Part shown: positions 8,192-17,012 of the stretch, piece by piece
Position numbering within the stretch: position 1 is the first letter of the stretch
Layout: each line of letters begins with the position of its first letter
DNA from: Thermomicrobiales bacterium
Lineage (GTDB): Bacteria > Chloroflexota > Chloroflexia > Thermomicrobiales > UBA6265
Reading direction: 5' to 3'
NCBI GenBank assembly: GCA_023957115.1
Contig: JAMLHN010000042.1
Location: 1 to 34,788 of the forward strand
DNA length: 34,788 bases
Made by a program: the position numbers and the translations under genes
The notes under the pieces: generated by a model
What the model was told of the DNA's origin: nothing
Database searches by the model: none
Seen by the model: the letters and a program-made list of their open reading frames with translations, nothing else

Positions 8192-11047
8192 ATGTCGATC
8201 GTCCGAACCACAACCAACGGGCAATCGCCCGGCCATGCCGGCGTCCCGCCTGGGATGCTCGCGACCGAGGTCGTCAAGCGCGACGGCCGTTCGGTTCCCG
8301 CCGATCCGATGCGTATCGTCACGGCCATCGAGATGGCCTTCCGCGCCGAGATCGGCGCCCCCTACCCCGATCCGCTTCCCACCGCCATTCATGAGCGTAC
8401 CGAAGCCATTGCGACCGAGGTCGTCCAGGCACTCAACCAAGACCATGGCGCGAGCGCCATCGATGTCGAAACGATCCAGGACGAAGTCGAACGCCAGCTG
8501 ATGGCTGCCGGCGCATTCGGGATCGCCAAACGGTACATCATCTATCGACAGGCGCGGACCCAACAACGGCACGAACGCACCATTGCGGTCGTCGATGACA
8601 CGGGCGAGCCGTTGTTGCTGCACCCGGCCCTGTTGCGTTCCTGGGTCGATGAAGTCTGCGCTGGGTTCGAGGAGACCGTTTCCGCCAAGGACCTCCTGGA
8701 CGAGGTCATGGTCGGGATCTATCCGGGTATTCGTCTCTCCGAGGTCGAACAGCTCATTACCTACGGCGCGCGCGGCAAGATCGAGGTCGATCCGGTCTGG
8801 TCGTTCGTCGCCAGTCGCTCACTGCTTCGCCGTCTCTACGCCGAAGTTGCCGGACAACGGATCGCCATTGCCGACGCGCCCGGTCGTTATCCAACGCTCT
8901 TCACGTCCTACATTCGGGGCGCGGTCGCCCAAGAGCTGCTGGACGAGCGATTGCTTGCCTTCGATCTCGACCGGCTTGGCGCTGCGCTCGAACCGGAGCG
9001 CGATCTCGTGTTCGCCTATCTCGGCCTGCAAACGCTCTACGATCGCTATCTGATTCGTTCCGCCGATCAGCGGCTCGAGCTGCCGCAGGCATTCTGGATG
9101 CGGGTGGCCATGGGCCTCGCGCTGAACGAGGACGACCGGGACGCCCGTGCGATCGAGTTCTATCAGCTTCTTTCCAGCTTCCGATTCTGCTCGTCGACTC
9201 CGACATTGTTCAACAGCGGCACGCGGCATCCGCAGCTTTCGTCCTGCTATCTGACCACCATTGGTGACGATCTCGACCAGATCTTCAGCGCCCTGAAGGA
9301 CAACGCGCTCCTCTCCAAATGGAGCGGCGGTCTTGGGAACGACTGGACCCGGGTGCGCGCGCTCGGCAGCCGGATCAAGGGGACCAATGGTCTCAGCCAG
9401 GGCATCGTGCCCTTCCTCAAGGTGGCCAATGACGCGGCCGTGGCGGTCAACCAGGGCGGCAAGCGCAAGGGCGCCGTTTGTGGCTATCTCGAAACCTGGC
9501 ACCTCGATATCGAAGAGTTCCTCGATCTGCGCAAGAACACGGGTGACGACCGCCGCCGCACCCATGACATGAACACCTCGAACTGGATCCCCGACCTCTT
9601 CATGAAGCGGGTCATGGCGGGCGAAAACTGGACGCTGTTCAGCCCGGACGATGTGCCCGATCTGCACGACGCCTACGGCAAAGCCTTCGAGCGCGCCTAT
9701 CTCACGTACGAGCTGGCCGCCGCCCGCGGGGAGATTCCCCTGCATCGCACCATCCGCGCCATCGAGCTCTGGCGCAAGATGTTGACGGCCCTCTTCGAGA
9801 CCGGGCATCCCTGGATCACCTTCAAGGACCCGTCGAACATCCGCAGCGCCCAGGACCACGCCGGAGTTGTGCACAACTCGAATCTCTGCACCGAGATCCT
9901 GCTCAACACCAGTGACGATGAGATCGCCGTTTGCAATCTCGGCTCGGTCAACCTCGCCGCGCATATCCGCGACGGCGCGCTCGACCTGCCCGTGCTCGAA
10001 TCGACTGTCCGTACCGCCATGCGCATGCTGGACAACGTGATCGACATCAACTACTACCCCGTTCCCCAGGCGCGCAATGCCAATCTGAAGCATCGCCCGG
10101 TCGGTCTTGGACTAATGGGCTTCCAGGATGCGCTCTACGCGCTGGGGCATTGCTACGCCTCATCCGAGGCGGTCGCCTTTGCCAGCCGGAGCACCGAAGC
10201 GATCTCCTACTACGCCATCCTCGCCTCCACGGAGCTCGCCGCCGAGCGGGGCGCCTATGCGTCCTACCTCGGTTCGAAGTGGGATCGCGGTCTGCTTCCC
10301 GTCGATACGCTTGCGCTGCTTTCGGAGGAGCGCGGTTTCACGGTCGATGTCGACGTCGAACCGGCCATGGACTGGAATCGTGTCCGCACCGCGGTGCGCC
10401 GCTACGGGATGCGCAACAGCAACACGATGGCCATCGCACCGACCGCCACCATCTCGAATATCGTCGGGGTCAGCCAGTCGATCGAACCGTCCTTCTCGAA
10501 CCTCTATGTCAAGAGCAATCTCTCCGGCGAGTTCACCATCGTCAATGTGTGGCTCATTTCCGACCTCAAGGAACGCGGACTCTGGGATCGCCAGATGCTC
10601 GACGATCTCAAGCATGCGGATGGCTCGGTGCTGGACGTCGACCGCATCCCCGACGATCTGAAGGAGCGCTACCGCAATGCGTTCGAAATCGATGCTGCCT
10701 GGTTGATCGAATGCGCCGCCCAACGCCAGATCTGGATCGACATGGGCCAGTCGCTCAATCTCTACGTCGCCGCCCCCAGCGGCAAGGCGCTCAGCGAGAT
10801 GTACCAGCTCGCCTGGCATAAGGGGCTCAAGACGACCTACTACCTGCGCAACGCCGCGGCCACCCAGGCGGAGAAATCGACCATCGACATCAACGCCCGC
10901 GCGCTGCAACCCAAGTGGATGAAGTCCGTCAGCCCCACCGCCAACATCGAAATCCAGCGCGCCGAAGAGATTCCCACGGACGAACCCTTCCCCTACGCGG
11001 ACGGCGCCTCCTGTTCCCTCGACGGCGACTGCGAAGCATGCCAATGA
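8192..11047 (+). CDS. nrdA: Ribonucleotide reductase class I, large (catalytic) subunit
   Basis: The protein has 951 residues. The ATG at 8192 follows GGGAGGTG at a 5-nt spacing; the open frame extends 32 codons further up, but that part overlaps the leader RNA. It reduces ribonucleoside diphosphates to deoxyribonucleotides with NrdB. An ATP-cone occupies about residues 25-118 (VVKRDGRSVPADPMRIVTAI), so allosteric activity control by ATP/dATP is expected. The active site is complete: C352 and C581 form the redox pair, C566 is the thiyl radical site in NLCTEI with N564 and E568, and Y883-Y884 belong to the radical transfer path. The tail carries C941, C947 and C950 for re-reduction. It lies behind a cobalamin riboswitch and 362 bp before nrdB. 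Confidence 0.96.
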   Translation: MSIVRTTTNGQSPGHAGVPPGMLATEVVKRDGRSVPADPMRIVTAIEMAFRAEIGAPYPDPLPTAIHERTEAIATEVVQALNQDHGASAIDVETIQDEVERQLMAAGAFGIAKRYIIYRQARTQQRHERTIAVVDDTGEPLLLHPALLRSWVDEVCAGFEETVSAKDLLDEVMVGIYPGIRLSEVEQLITYGARGKIEVDPVWSFVASRSLLRRLYAEVAGQRIAIADAPGRYPTLFTSYIRGAVAQELLDERLLAFDLDRLGAALEPERDLVFAYLGLQTLYDRYLIRSADQRLELPQAFWMRVAMGLALNEDDRDARAIEFYQLLSSFRFCSSTPTLFNSGTRHPQLSSCYLTTIGDDLDQIFSALKDNALLSKWSGGLGNDWTRVRALGSRIKGTNGLSQGIVPFLKVANDAAVAVNQGGKRKGAVCGYLETWHLDIEEFLDLRKNTGDDRRRTHDMNTSNWIPDLFMKRVMAGENWTLFSPDDVPDLHDAYGKAFERAYLTYELAAARGEIPLHRTIRAIELWRKMLTALFETGHPWITFKDPSNIRSAQDHAGVVHNSNLCTEILLNTSDDEIAVCNLGSVNLAAHIRDGALDLPVLESTVRTAMRMLDNVIDINYYPVPQARNANLKHRPVGLGLMGFQDALYALGHCYASSEAVAFASRSTEAISYYAILASTELAAERGAYASYLGSKWDRGLLPVDTLALLSEERGFTVDVDVEPAMDWNRVRTAVRRYGMRNSNTMAIAPTATISNIVGVSQSIEPSFSNLYVKSNLSGEFTIVNVWLISDLKERGLWDRQMLDDLKHADGSVLDVDRIPDDLKERYRNAFEIDAAWLIECAAQRQIWIDMGQSLNLYVAAPSGKALSEMYQLAWHKGLKTTYYLRNAAATQAEKSTIDINARALQPKWMKSVSPTANIEIQRAEEIPTDEPFPYADGASCSLDGDCEACQ

Positions 11048-11059
11048 CGAGTGGGTACC

Positions 11060-11087
11060 GAGCCCGGAGTCCTGAGCCCTGAGACTC
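11060..11087 (+). repeat. Degenerate 7-bp tandem repeat (GAGYCCT-type)
   Basis: Four in-phase heptads: GAGCCCG, GAGTCCT, GAGCCCT, GAGACTC. The reverse complement gives the CAGGACY-like unit seen at several other intergenic sites in this window. It begins 12 bp after the nrdA stop. Confidence 0.6.
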
Positions 11088-11145
11088 CCGAACCGGCGTA
11101 GTGAAGGACCTCCGTGTCTGTCGCGTCAACCCGATTCGTCGTAGC

Positions 11146-11184
11146 GCAGGGACCTGTGCCCTGCGATCGGCCGCAGGCCGATAA
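11146..11184 (+). repeat. Double-hairpin dispersed repeat, copy A
   Basis: Two adjacent stems: GCAGGG/CCCTGC (11146-11164) and ATCGGCC/GGCCGAT (11166-11182). A 21-nt block (11164-11184) recurs exactly, in reverse orientation, at 17013-17033. This suggests a REP-like palindromic repeat. It lies in the nrdA-nrdB gap. Confidence 0.6.
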
Positions 11185-11221
11185 CGGAGCGTCCGTTCAC
11201 GAACCTCCACATCGCAATCCT

Positions 11222-11264
11222 CTCATTCTCCCCTCTCCCCGCAGGGAGAGGGGCTGGGGGTGAG
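11222..11264 (+). repeat. Perfect 10-bp hairpin in the nrdA-nrdB gap
   Basis: CCCCTCTCCC (11230-11239), loop CGCA and GGGAGAGGGG (11244-11253), with an outer CTCA/TGAG pairing. No T-run follows, so it resembles a palindromic repeat or mRNA-stabilising structure more than a terminator. Confidence 0.55.
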
Positions 11265-11302
11265 GCGATCTCTTCGCCCACAGCCAAGCCTCCGGTTCAC
11301 GA

Positions 11303-11369
11303 CCATCTCCCCCCTTCCTTCTCCCAGGATTGGGAGAAGGAAGGGGGCCGGGGGGATGGATGAGGGTCG
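11303..11369 (+). repeat. Perfect 16-bp palindromic repeat, copy A
   Basis: A 16-bp stem (11310-11325 with 11332-11347) has the loop AGGATT, and CCATC/GATGG pair outside it. The right flank GGGGATGGATGAGGGTCG (11352-11369) recurs exactly at 15324-15341 next to a related hairpin, so this is a mobile or dispersed element rather than an nrd-specific structure. It ends 40 bp before nrdB and could still affect how much nrdB message is made relative to nrdA. Confidence 0.65.
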
Positions 11370-11409
11370 AAAAGCCACCTATCACCAACGGCAACGAAAG
11401 GAACCCTAG

Positions 11410-12438
11410 ATGACCGCAACCATCACATCGACATCCGCCTCCGAAAAACGGCTCATCAACTGCGCCGCCGTCGATGTCAACCAACTGATGCCGCTCAAAT
11501 ACGATTGGGCATGGGAGCACTATCTCAACGGCTGCGCCAACCACTGGATGCCCACCGAAGTGCCGATGGCCGCCGACATCGCGCTCTGGAAGAGCAATCA
11601 GCTCACCCCGGACGAACGTCTGGTCATCATGCGCAATCTCGGTTTCTTCGCCACCGCCGAGAGTCTGGTGGCGAACAATCTGACGCTGGCCATCTTCCGC
11701 CATGTCACCAACGCCGAATGCCGGCAATATCTCCTGCGCCAGGCGTTCGAGGAAGCGATCCATACCCACACCTTCCACTACGTCGTGGAAAGCCTCGGGC
11801 TCGACGAGACCGAGGTCTTCACCATGTACCACTCCATCCCGTCCATCGCGGCCAAGGACGCCATGGAAATGGAGCTCACCGAATCGCTCCTCGATCCGAC
11901 CTTCACCACGGAAACCCACGAGGGCGCCCAACAGTTTCTGGAAAACCTGATCGGGTACTACGTGATCATGGAAGGCATTTTCTTCTACGCAGGCTTTGCC
12001 ATGATCCTGTCGTTCCACCCGCAAAACCGGATGACCGGAATCGGGGAGCAATTCCAATACATCCTGCGCGACGAAACCATCCATCTGAACTTCGGGATCG
12101 ACCTGATCAACGGCATCAAGGCGGAAAATCCGGAGCTCTGGACACCGAAATTCCGCGACCATCTGGTCGAGCGCATCCGTCATGCTGTCGAGCTCGAAAT
12201 CGCCTATGCTGAGGATTGCCTCCCCCGCGGCGTCCTCGGTCTGACCTCCGATCTCTTCCGTGACTACGTCGGGTATATCGCCGATCGCCGGCTGGAGCGC
12301 ATCGGTCTGCCTCGGCAGTACCAGACACGCAATCCATTCCCATGGATGAGCGAAACCATCGATCTCCGCAAGGAGAAGAACTTCTTCGAAAGTCGGGTCA
12401 CCGACTACCGCTCGGGCTCGACCCTTACCTGGGATTGA
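11410..12438 (+). CDS. nrdB: Ribonucleotide reductase small subunit, class Ic (Mn/Fe) type
   Basis: The protein has 342 residues from the ATG at 11410, with AAAGGAA upstream. It houses the metal cofactor that starts the radical used by NrdA. The carboxylate/histidine ligands are E84, E115, H118, E188, E222 and H225. The position of the radical tyrosine is F122 (EAIHTHTF), and the first ligand is Glu instead of the usual Asp. Both changes define class Ic, known from Chlamydia trachomatis, whose ligands E89, E120, H123, F127, E193, E227 and H230 lie at a constant offset of five. A Mn(IV)/Fe(III) cofactor is therefore expected in place of a tyrosyl radical. The C-terminus is also Chlamydia-like ([17 protein letters not shown]). 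It follows nrdA after a 362-bp repeat-filled gap and precedes metE. Confidence 0.95.
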   Translation: MTATITSTSASEKRLINCAAVDVNQLMPLKYDWAWEHYLNGCANHWMPTEVPMAADIALWKSNQLTPDERLVIMRNLGFFATAESLVANNLTLAIFRHVTNAECRQYLLRQAFEEAIHTHTFHYVVESLGLDETEVFTMYHSIPSIAAKDAMEMELTESLLDPTFTTETHEGAQQFLENLIGYYVIMEGIFFYAGFAMILSFHPQNRMTGIGEQFQYILRDETIHLNFGIDLINGIKAENPELWTPKFRDHLVERIRHAVELEIAYAEDCLPRGVLGLTSDLFRDYVGYIADRRLERIGLPRQYQTRNPFPWMSETIDLRKEKNFFESRVTDYRSGSTLTWD

Positions 12439-12562
12439 GCCGATGCCCGGTACATCCCCGCCGGGACTTCGCGAGGTCCTTCGATTCGTCGACGATCTCA
12501 CCGGTTCGGTCGAACGTTTTTGTGAACAACGTGCAGGAAGCGAGGAGACGAGAGAACAGACC

Positions 12563-14875
12563 ATGGCTATTTCCACCATCGCGGGCTATCCGCGCATCGG
12601 CCGCGACCGCGAGCTCAAATGGGCAACCGAACGGTACTGGGCAGGCAAGATCGACGCAGACGAGCTGCAGCGGGTCGCCGCCGAGCTCCGCAAGACACAT
12701 TGGCAGTCGCAACGTGACGCAGGAATCGATCTCGTCGGGGTAAATGATTTCTCGTTCTACGACCAAATGCTCGATATGAGCGTGCTGCTGGGCGCGGTTC
12801 CGTCCCGGTTCGGCACTGGCCCAGTCGATCTCGATACCTATTTCCGCATGGCGCGAGGCGACGGCCAAACGGGCGGTGTGGCCGCCCTCGATATGACCAA
12901 GTGGTTCGATACCAACTACCACTATCTGGTGCCCGAATTGGCGGCCGATCAGACCTTCCGGCTTACGCCGGACAAGCCGCTCGCCGAGCTGGCCGAAGCG
13001 CAGGCGCTCGGGCTCACCGCCAAGGTCATCCTGATCGGACCGGTCACCTACCTGCGGCTGGCTGAGCTCGACGGCGGTGGCGATCCGCTCGATCTGCTGC
13101 CAAACCTGTTGCCGGTCTATGCCGAGCTCATCGCCAAATTGGCCGCGGCCGGCGCGGAATGGATCGAGCTGCACGAGCCGGTTCTCGTGCGCGATCGCGA
13201 CGCCGCAATCGAGCGCGCCTTGACGACGGCCTATACCGAGCTCGCGCGGGCGGCCGGATCGGCGCGACTGCTCGTTCATGTGCCCTATGGCGATCCCAAG
13301 TCTCAGCTGGCCACGCTCATGTCGCTGCCGGTTGCCGGGATCGGACTCGATCTGACACGCAGTCCGGGGCTCATCGACCGGCTGACCTCGAATCCGTGGC
13401 CGGGCGAGTTGTTGCTGGGCGCCGGGATCGTGGACGGCCGCAATGTCTGGATTGCCAATCTCGAGAAGTCCGTCGCAGACCTCCAACAGCTTGCAGCCCA
13501 TGCCGGCGCCGGCAATCTGCTGGTGACCAGCTCCTGCTCGCTGCTACATGTGCCATACGACGCGAGCCGGGAGACCGCGCTCGATCCCGAGCTGCAATCC
13601 TGGCTGGCGTTCGCCGAGCAGAAGCTCGCGGAAATCTCGCTCCTCACCAACGCGGTCAATGGGCAGGTCGATGAGCCGGCGATTGCCGCGAACCGTCAGG
13701 TGCTCGATGCGCGCGCAACATCGCGCTTGCGCACCGATCCGGCCGTTCAGGCTCGGGTCGAGCAATTGCGCGACGAGGATCGCCGTCGCTCGACCCCGGC
13801 GCCCGAACGGGCCGCGCTGCAGGACACTTCGCTCGATCTCCCGTCGCTGCCAACGACCACCATCGGCTCGTTCCCACAAACGTCCGACTTGCGGAAAGCG
13901 CGCCGCGCGCTCGATAAGGGCGAGCTCTCCCTCGAGGAATACGACGCCACCATTGCCGAGTCGATCGGCGCAACCGTTGCATTCCAGGAGCAGATCGAGC
14001 TCGATGTCCTGGTCCATGGGGAGCCGGAGCGCAACGACATGGTGCAGTACTTTGCCGAGCAGCTTGCCGGGTTTGCCGCCACCGAGCATGGCTGGGTGCA
14101 GAGCTACGGAACCCGCTGCGTCCGTCCACCGGTGATCTTTGCCGATGTGTCGCGTCCGAACCCGATGTCGGTTCGTTGGTCGACCTACGCGCAATCGCTG
14201 ACAAAACGACCGGTCAAGGGAATGCTCACCGGTCCGGTAACCATGCTCAATTGGTCGTTTGTGCGGGACGATCAGCCGCGTTCTGCTACCTGCGAGCAGA
14301 TTGCGCTGGCGATCCAGGACGAGGTGCGCGATCTCATCGATGCCGGATTGACGGTGATCCAGATCGACGAACCCGCGCTGCGGGAGGGTCTGCCCCTCGA
14401 TCGAGATGAATGGTCGGACTATCTCGCCTGGGCGACCGCGTGCTTCCGGCTGTCAGAGGCCGTGGCGCCCGCGGAGATCCAGATCCACACCCACATGTGC
14501 TACAGCGAGTTCGGCGATGTCATCGAGGCGATCGATGCGCTCGACGCCGATGTGCTCTCCATCGAAAACGCCCGTTCTGCGCTGGAAATGCTCTCGGTCT
14601 TCCGCGATTTCGACTATCGGAAGGGGGTCGGCCCCGGCGTCTACGACGTCCATTCGCCACGCGTGCCGACGGTCGATGAGTTCGTCGAGGTCATCGCGGC
14701 CACAGTCGACTATCTGGGACCGGATCGCGTCTGGATCAACCCGGATTGCGGTCTGAAAACCCGTGGTGAGCGTGAGGTCTCTGAGTCGCTGACCAACCTG
14801 GTCGCCGCGACGCGGATCGTCCGCGACTCACTGGCGGCCAGGAGCGGCGCAACGGCAGGATCTACCGCCCAATGA
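12563..14875 (+). CDS. metE: Cobalamin-independent methionine synthase
   Basis: The protein has 770 residues (E. coli MetE has 753). The start is the ATG at 12563, because MAISTIAGYPRIGRDRELKW aligns with the family N-terminus; the frame upstream is non-homologous. It transfers the methyl group from 5-methyltetrahydropteroyl-triglutamate to homocysteine, making methionine without B12. The zinc ligands are present and offset by three from E. coli: H644 and C646 (HTHMC), E668, and C729 (NPDCGLKTR). H697 in YDVHSP matches the catalytic His. It lies 124 bp after nrdB on the same strand and overlaps the thioesterase gene by ATGA. Its place behind a cobalamin riboswitch fits the usual repression of metE by B12. 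Confidence 0.96.
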   Translation: MAISTIAGYPRIGRDRELKWATERYWAGKIDADELQRVAAELRKTHWQSQRDAGIDLVGVNDFSFYDQMLDMSVLLGAVPSRFGTGPVDLDTYFRMARGDGQTGGVAALDMTKWFDTNYHYLVPELAADQTFRLTPDKPLAELAEAQALGLTAKVILIGPVTYLRLAELDGGGDPLDLLPNLLPVYAELIAKLAAAGAEWIELHEPVLVRDRDAAIERALTTAYTELARAAGSARLLVHVPYGDPKSQLATLMSLPVAGIGLDLTRSPGLIDRLTSNPWPGELLLGAGIVDGRNVWIANLEKSVADLQQLAAHAGAGNLLVTSSCSLLHVPYDASRETALDPELQSWLAFAEQKLAEISLLTNAVNGQVDEPAIAANRQVLDARATSRLRTDPAVQARVEQLRDEDRRRSTPAPERAALQDTSLDLPSLPTTTIGSFPQTSDLRKARRALDKGELSLEEYDATIAESIGATVAFQEQIELDVLVHGEPERNDMVQYFAEQLAGFAATEHGWVQSYGTRCVRPPVIFADVSRPNPMSVRWSTYAQSLTKRPVKGMLTGPVTMLNWSFVRDDQPRSATCEQIALAIQDEVRDLIDAGLTVIQIDEPALREGLPLDRDEWSDYLAWATACFRLSEAVAPAEIQIHTHMCYSEFGDVIEAIDALDADVLSIENARSALEMLSVFRDFDYRKGVGPGVYDVHSPRVPTVDEFVEVIAATVDYLGPDRVWINPDCGLKTRGEREVSESLTNLVAATRIVRDSLAARSGATAGSTAQ

Positions 14876-15258
14876 GCGCAACCGGCGACGCAGCGGAGCG
14901 GGAGCTTGTCATTCGTGTCGTCGCGATGCCGGGAGACACCAACCCGGATGGCGACATGTTCGGTGGCTGGGTGCTGAGCCAGATGGATCTGGGCGCCTGG
15001 ATCCAGGCGCGCAAGCACACGCACCATCGTGTGGTCACCGTGGCGATCGACAACATCGTCTTTCACAAACCGGTGCTCGTCGGCGACTGCCTTCTGGTTT
15101 ATGCAACGACGGAGCGGATCGGCCGCACGCGCATTACCGTCAGGATCGACGCAATGGTCGAGCGGAAAGAGACACGCGCCGTCGAGCAGGTCACCGAAGG
15201 ACGTTTCGTCTTCGTCGCCATTGGCGACAATTGGACCCCTGTCCCCGTTGCTGGTTAG
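14872..15258 (+). CDS. Acyl-CoA thioesterase, YciA-like hotdog fold
   Basis: The protein has 128 residues. It starts inside the metE stop (ATGA, 14872-14875), so translation is probably coupled to metE. The hotdog signature PGDTNPDGDMFGGWVLSQMD (about residues 20-39) matches the YciA/acyl-CoA hydrolase family, which cleaves acyl-CoA to free CoA and acid in the cytoplasm, usually as a hexamer. The conserved Asp of that motif is D39. The acyl chain preference cannot be read. No known link joins this enzyme to methionine or B12. Possible links are turnover of propionyl- or methylmalonyl-CoA, which build up when B12 is short, but that is inference. Confidence 0.85.
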   Translation: MSATGDAAERELVIRVVAMPGDTNPDGDMFGGWVLSQMDLGAWIQARKHTHHRVVTVAIDNIVFHKPVLVGDCLLVYATTERIGRTRITVRIDAMVERKETRAVEQVTEGRFVFVAIGDNWTPVPVAG

Positions 15259-15280
15259 CTCCCAGCACGCCGAACAGGTG

Positions 15281-15341
15281 AACCCCCTTCCTGCTCTCAG
15301 CATTGGGAGTAAGGAAGGGGTTGGGGGATGGATGAGGGTCG
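15281..15341 (+). repeat. Palindromic repeat, copy B
   Basis: AACCCCCTTCCT and AGGAAGGGGTT pair around a loop that contains CATTGGGAG. The right flank GGGGATGGATGAGGGTCG (15324-15341) is identical to 11352-11369. The arms have diverged from copy A. This element lies between the thioesterase and the nickel/cobalt transporter genes and contains a false ATG (15328) that opens the transporter frame. Confidence 0.6.
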
Positions 15342-15384
15342 CACCCTGCACCAACCCTTCCCGACAGCGCACAATGCGCCCGTC

Positions 15385-16920
15385 ATGAAAGCCACACCCG
15401 CTCCCACCGGTCACTCTGAGCAACGCGAAGGATCTCTCACGGCTCGCACCCAGCAGCTCGGTCGTCGCCGCGCGATCATGGCCGGCGTTGCGTTCGCACT
15501 GGTCATCCTCGCGTTTGTCTCATCCCAACCCACATCGGCCCATCCAGCTGACGAGCTCCTCCAGCACCTGCAAATCGATCTCGCCCCTGACCATGTCGAC
15601 CTCACCATCTCTATTGGCGGTGGCATTCTCGCCAAGGAGCTGCTGATCGCCGACCTCGATACCAACGGCAACGGCGTGGCATCAGCGGAAGAGATCGCGC
15701 GCTGGAGCCAGACGTTTGTCTCTCATCTGGCCGTGAACATCGACCAGCGTCCACTGCTCCTCGATCCGGCCAAAGCCAAGGTGGCCGTTCCCGATCTCCA
15801 GGACTTCTATGTCGGCATCACGCCAATCGAGGTAACGTTCCGGCTTCCTGTGGTTGCCCGGCCCGAGGTCGAGCAACTGATGACCGTGACCAATGCCTAT
15901 CGGGCGCTTCGCTCGTCCTACACCTTCGACGTCAGTACGAGCGATGGTATCGGAATTGTTTCGCAAGGGTGGCCTTCACAGGAAAACCGGGTGCTGTATG
16001 GACTCGGTATCGGCGCTCCGGCGGATGTATCCGAGACGAGCCCGAGCGCGCTCGCCTCGACCGCGCTCGGCGCAAAAGCCGCCGAGCTCTTTGGGCGCGA
16101 GCGTACCCCCATGTTCTTCCTGGCACTGCTCTCGACCTTCGCAGTCGTAGGCGCCCTGCACGCAGCCCAACCCGGCCATGGCAAGGCATTGGTGGCCGGT
16201 TATCTGGTTGCCACCCAGGGCACCATGCGGGATGCGCTGACCCTGGCCTCGATCGTCACCTTCACCCATACCGCCGGCGTGTTCGCGCTCGGCGGACTGA
16301 CCATCGCCGCCAGCGCCGTCTTCCTGCCGTCGCGAGTCGTACCGGTCATGCAGGTCGTCTCGGCACTGCTCGTGATCGTGCTTGGACTGAGTCTGGTACG
16401 CCGGGCTATCCGGGGTGGCTCGCATACACATGCGCTGGGAACCATCGAGCACCATCACGATCATCACCATACCCATGAACATGGGCACACCCACCATCAT
16501 CACCACGATCATGCGCATCTCACCGAGGAGGAGCATGCGCGGCTTCATCTCGAGGAAGCGCTGGCGATCCGCAACCGCACCTCGCTGCGGGATCTCGCGA
16601 TGCTGGGAGTTGCCGGGGGTATCGTCCCCTGCCCGGAGGCGCTGGCCATCCTGCTGCTCGCCATTGGGTTGCATCAGGCGTGGCTGGGCATGCTCTCGAT
16701 CGTCGCGTTCAGCTTCGGTCTGGCAGCGGTCCTGGTCGCGTTCGGCGCAATCGTAGCGTTGCTGCAATCGCGCTCCTCGACCATGCTCCAACGGCTTCCC
16801 GGCGGCACGACGGGCGCCACCGGGCGCCTGGCCTCCGCCGCCGCGCGGCTCCTCCCCGCGGTGAGCGCCATCCTTATCACCATCGTCGGCATCGTCATGT
16901 TGTTCGGGGAAATCGTCTGA
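15385..16920 (+). CDS. NicO-type nickel/cobalt transporter with EF-hand and His-rich loop
   Basis: The protein has 511 residues from the ATG at 15385; the frame's earlier ATG (15328) is inside a repeat. No strong ribosome site was found, so the start is tentative. Residues about 30-52 are a signal/anchor. A periplasmic domain follows with a complete EF-hand-like loop (D92, N94, N96, S100, E103). The transporter core begins near 242, with H259-AAQPG-H265-GKALVAGYLV and GGIVPCPEALAILL (about 411-424), the two signatures of the NicO/RcnA family. The loop at 347-388 has 20 histidines and should bind Ni, Co or Zn. The family includes efflux and uptake members, so direction is uncertain. Its place at the distal end of a B12-controlled gene row makes cobalt the attractive substrate. 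Confidence 0.88.
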   Translation: MKATPAPTGHSEQREGSLTARTQQLGRRRAIMAGVAFALVILAFVSSQPTSAHPADELLQHLQIDLAPDHVDLTISIGGGILAKELLIADLDTNGNGVASAEEIARWSQTFVSHLAVNIDQRPLLLDPAKAKVAVPDLQDFYVGITPIEVTFRLPVVARPEVEQLMTVTNAYRALRSSYTFDVSTSDGIGIVSQGWPSQENRVLYGLGIGAPADVSETSPSALASTALGAKAAELFGRERTPMFFLALLSTFAVVGALHAAQPGHGKALVAGYLVATQGTMRDALTLASIVTFTHTAGVFALGGLTIAASAVFLPSRVVPVMQVVSALLVIVLGLSLVRRAIRGGSHTHALGTIEHHHDHHHTHEHGHTHHHHHDHAHLTEEEHARLHLEEALAIRNRTSLRDLAMLGVAGGIVPCPEALAILLLAIGLHQAWLGMLSIVAFSFGLAAVLVAFGAIVALLQSRSSTMLQRLPGGTTGATGRLASAAARLLPAVSAILITIVGIVMLFGEIV

Positions 16921-17012
16921 GAAGCCGAGATCGAGAATTTGGCGGACGGGAAAACCGAGAGGGGACTTGCAAAAAGGGCGGCGCCTCAGACGAGGATTTT
17001 GGGCAACTCTGA

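Noticed and set aside
8819..10093. Minus-strand frame of 424 codons inside nrdA
   Set aside because: It is the antisense shadow of a gene whose catalytic residues are all in place.
15328..15384. Upstream start for the NicO-type transporter
   Set aside because: The ATG lies inside a dispersed repeat flank that is identical at 11352-11369, so these codons are unlikely to be part of the protein.
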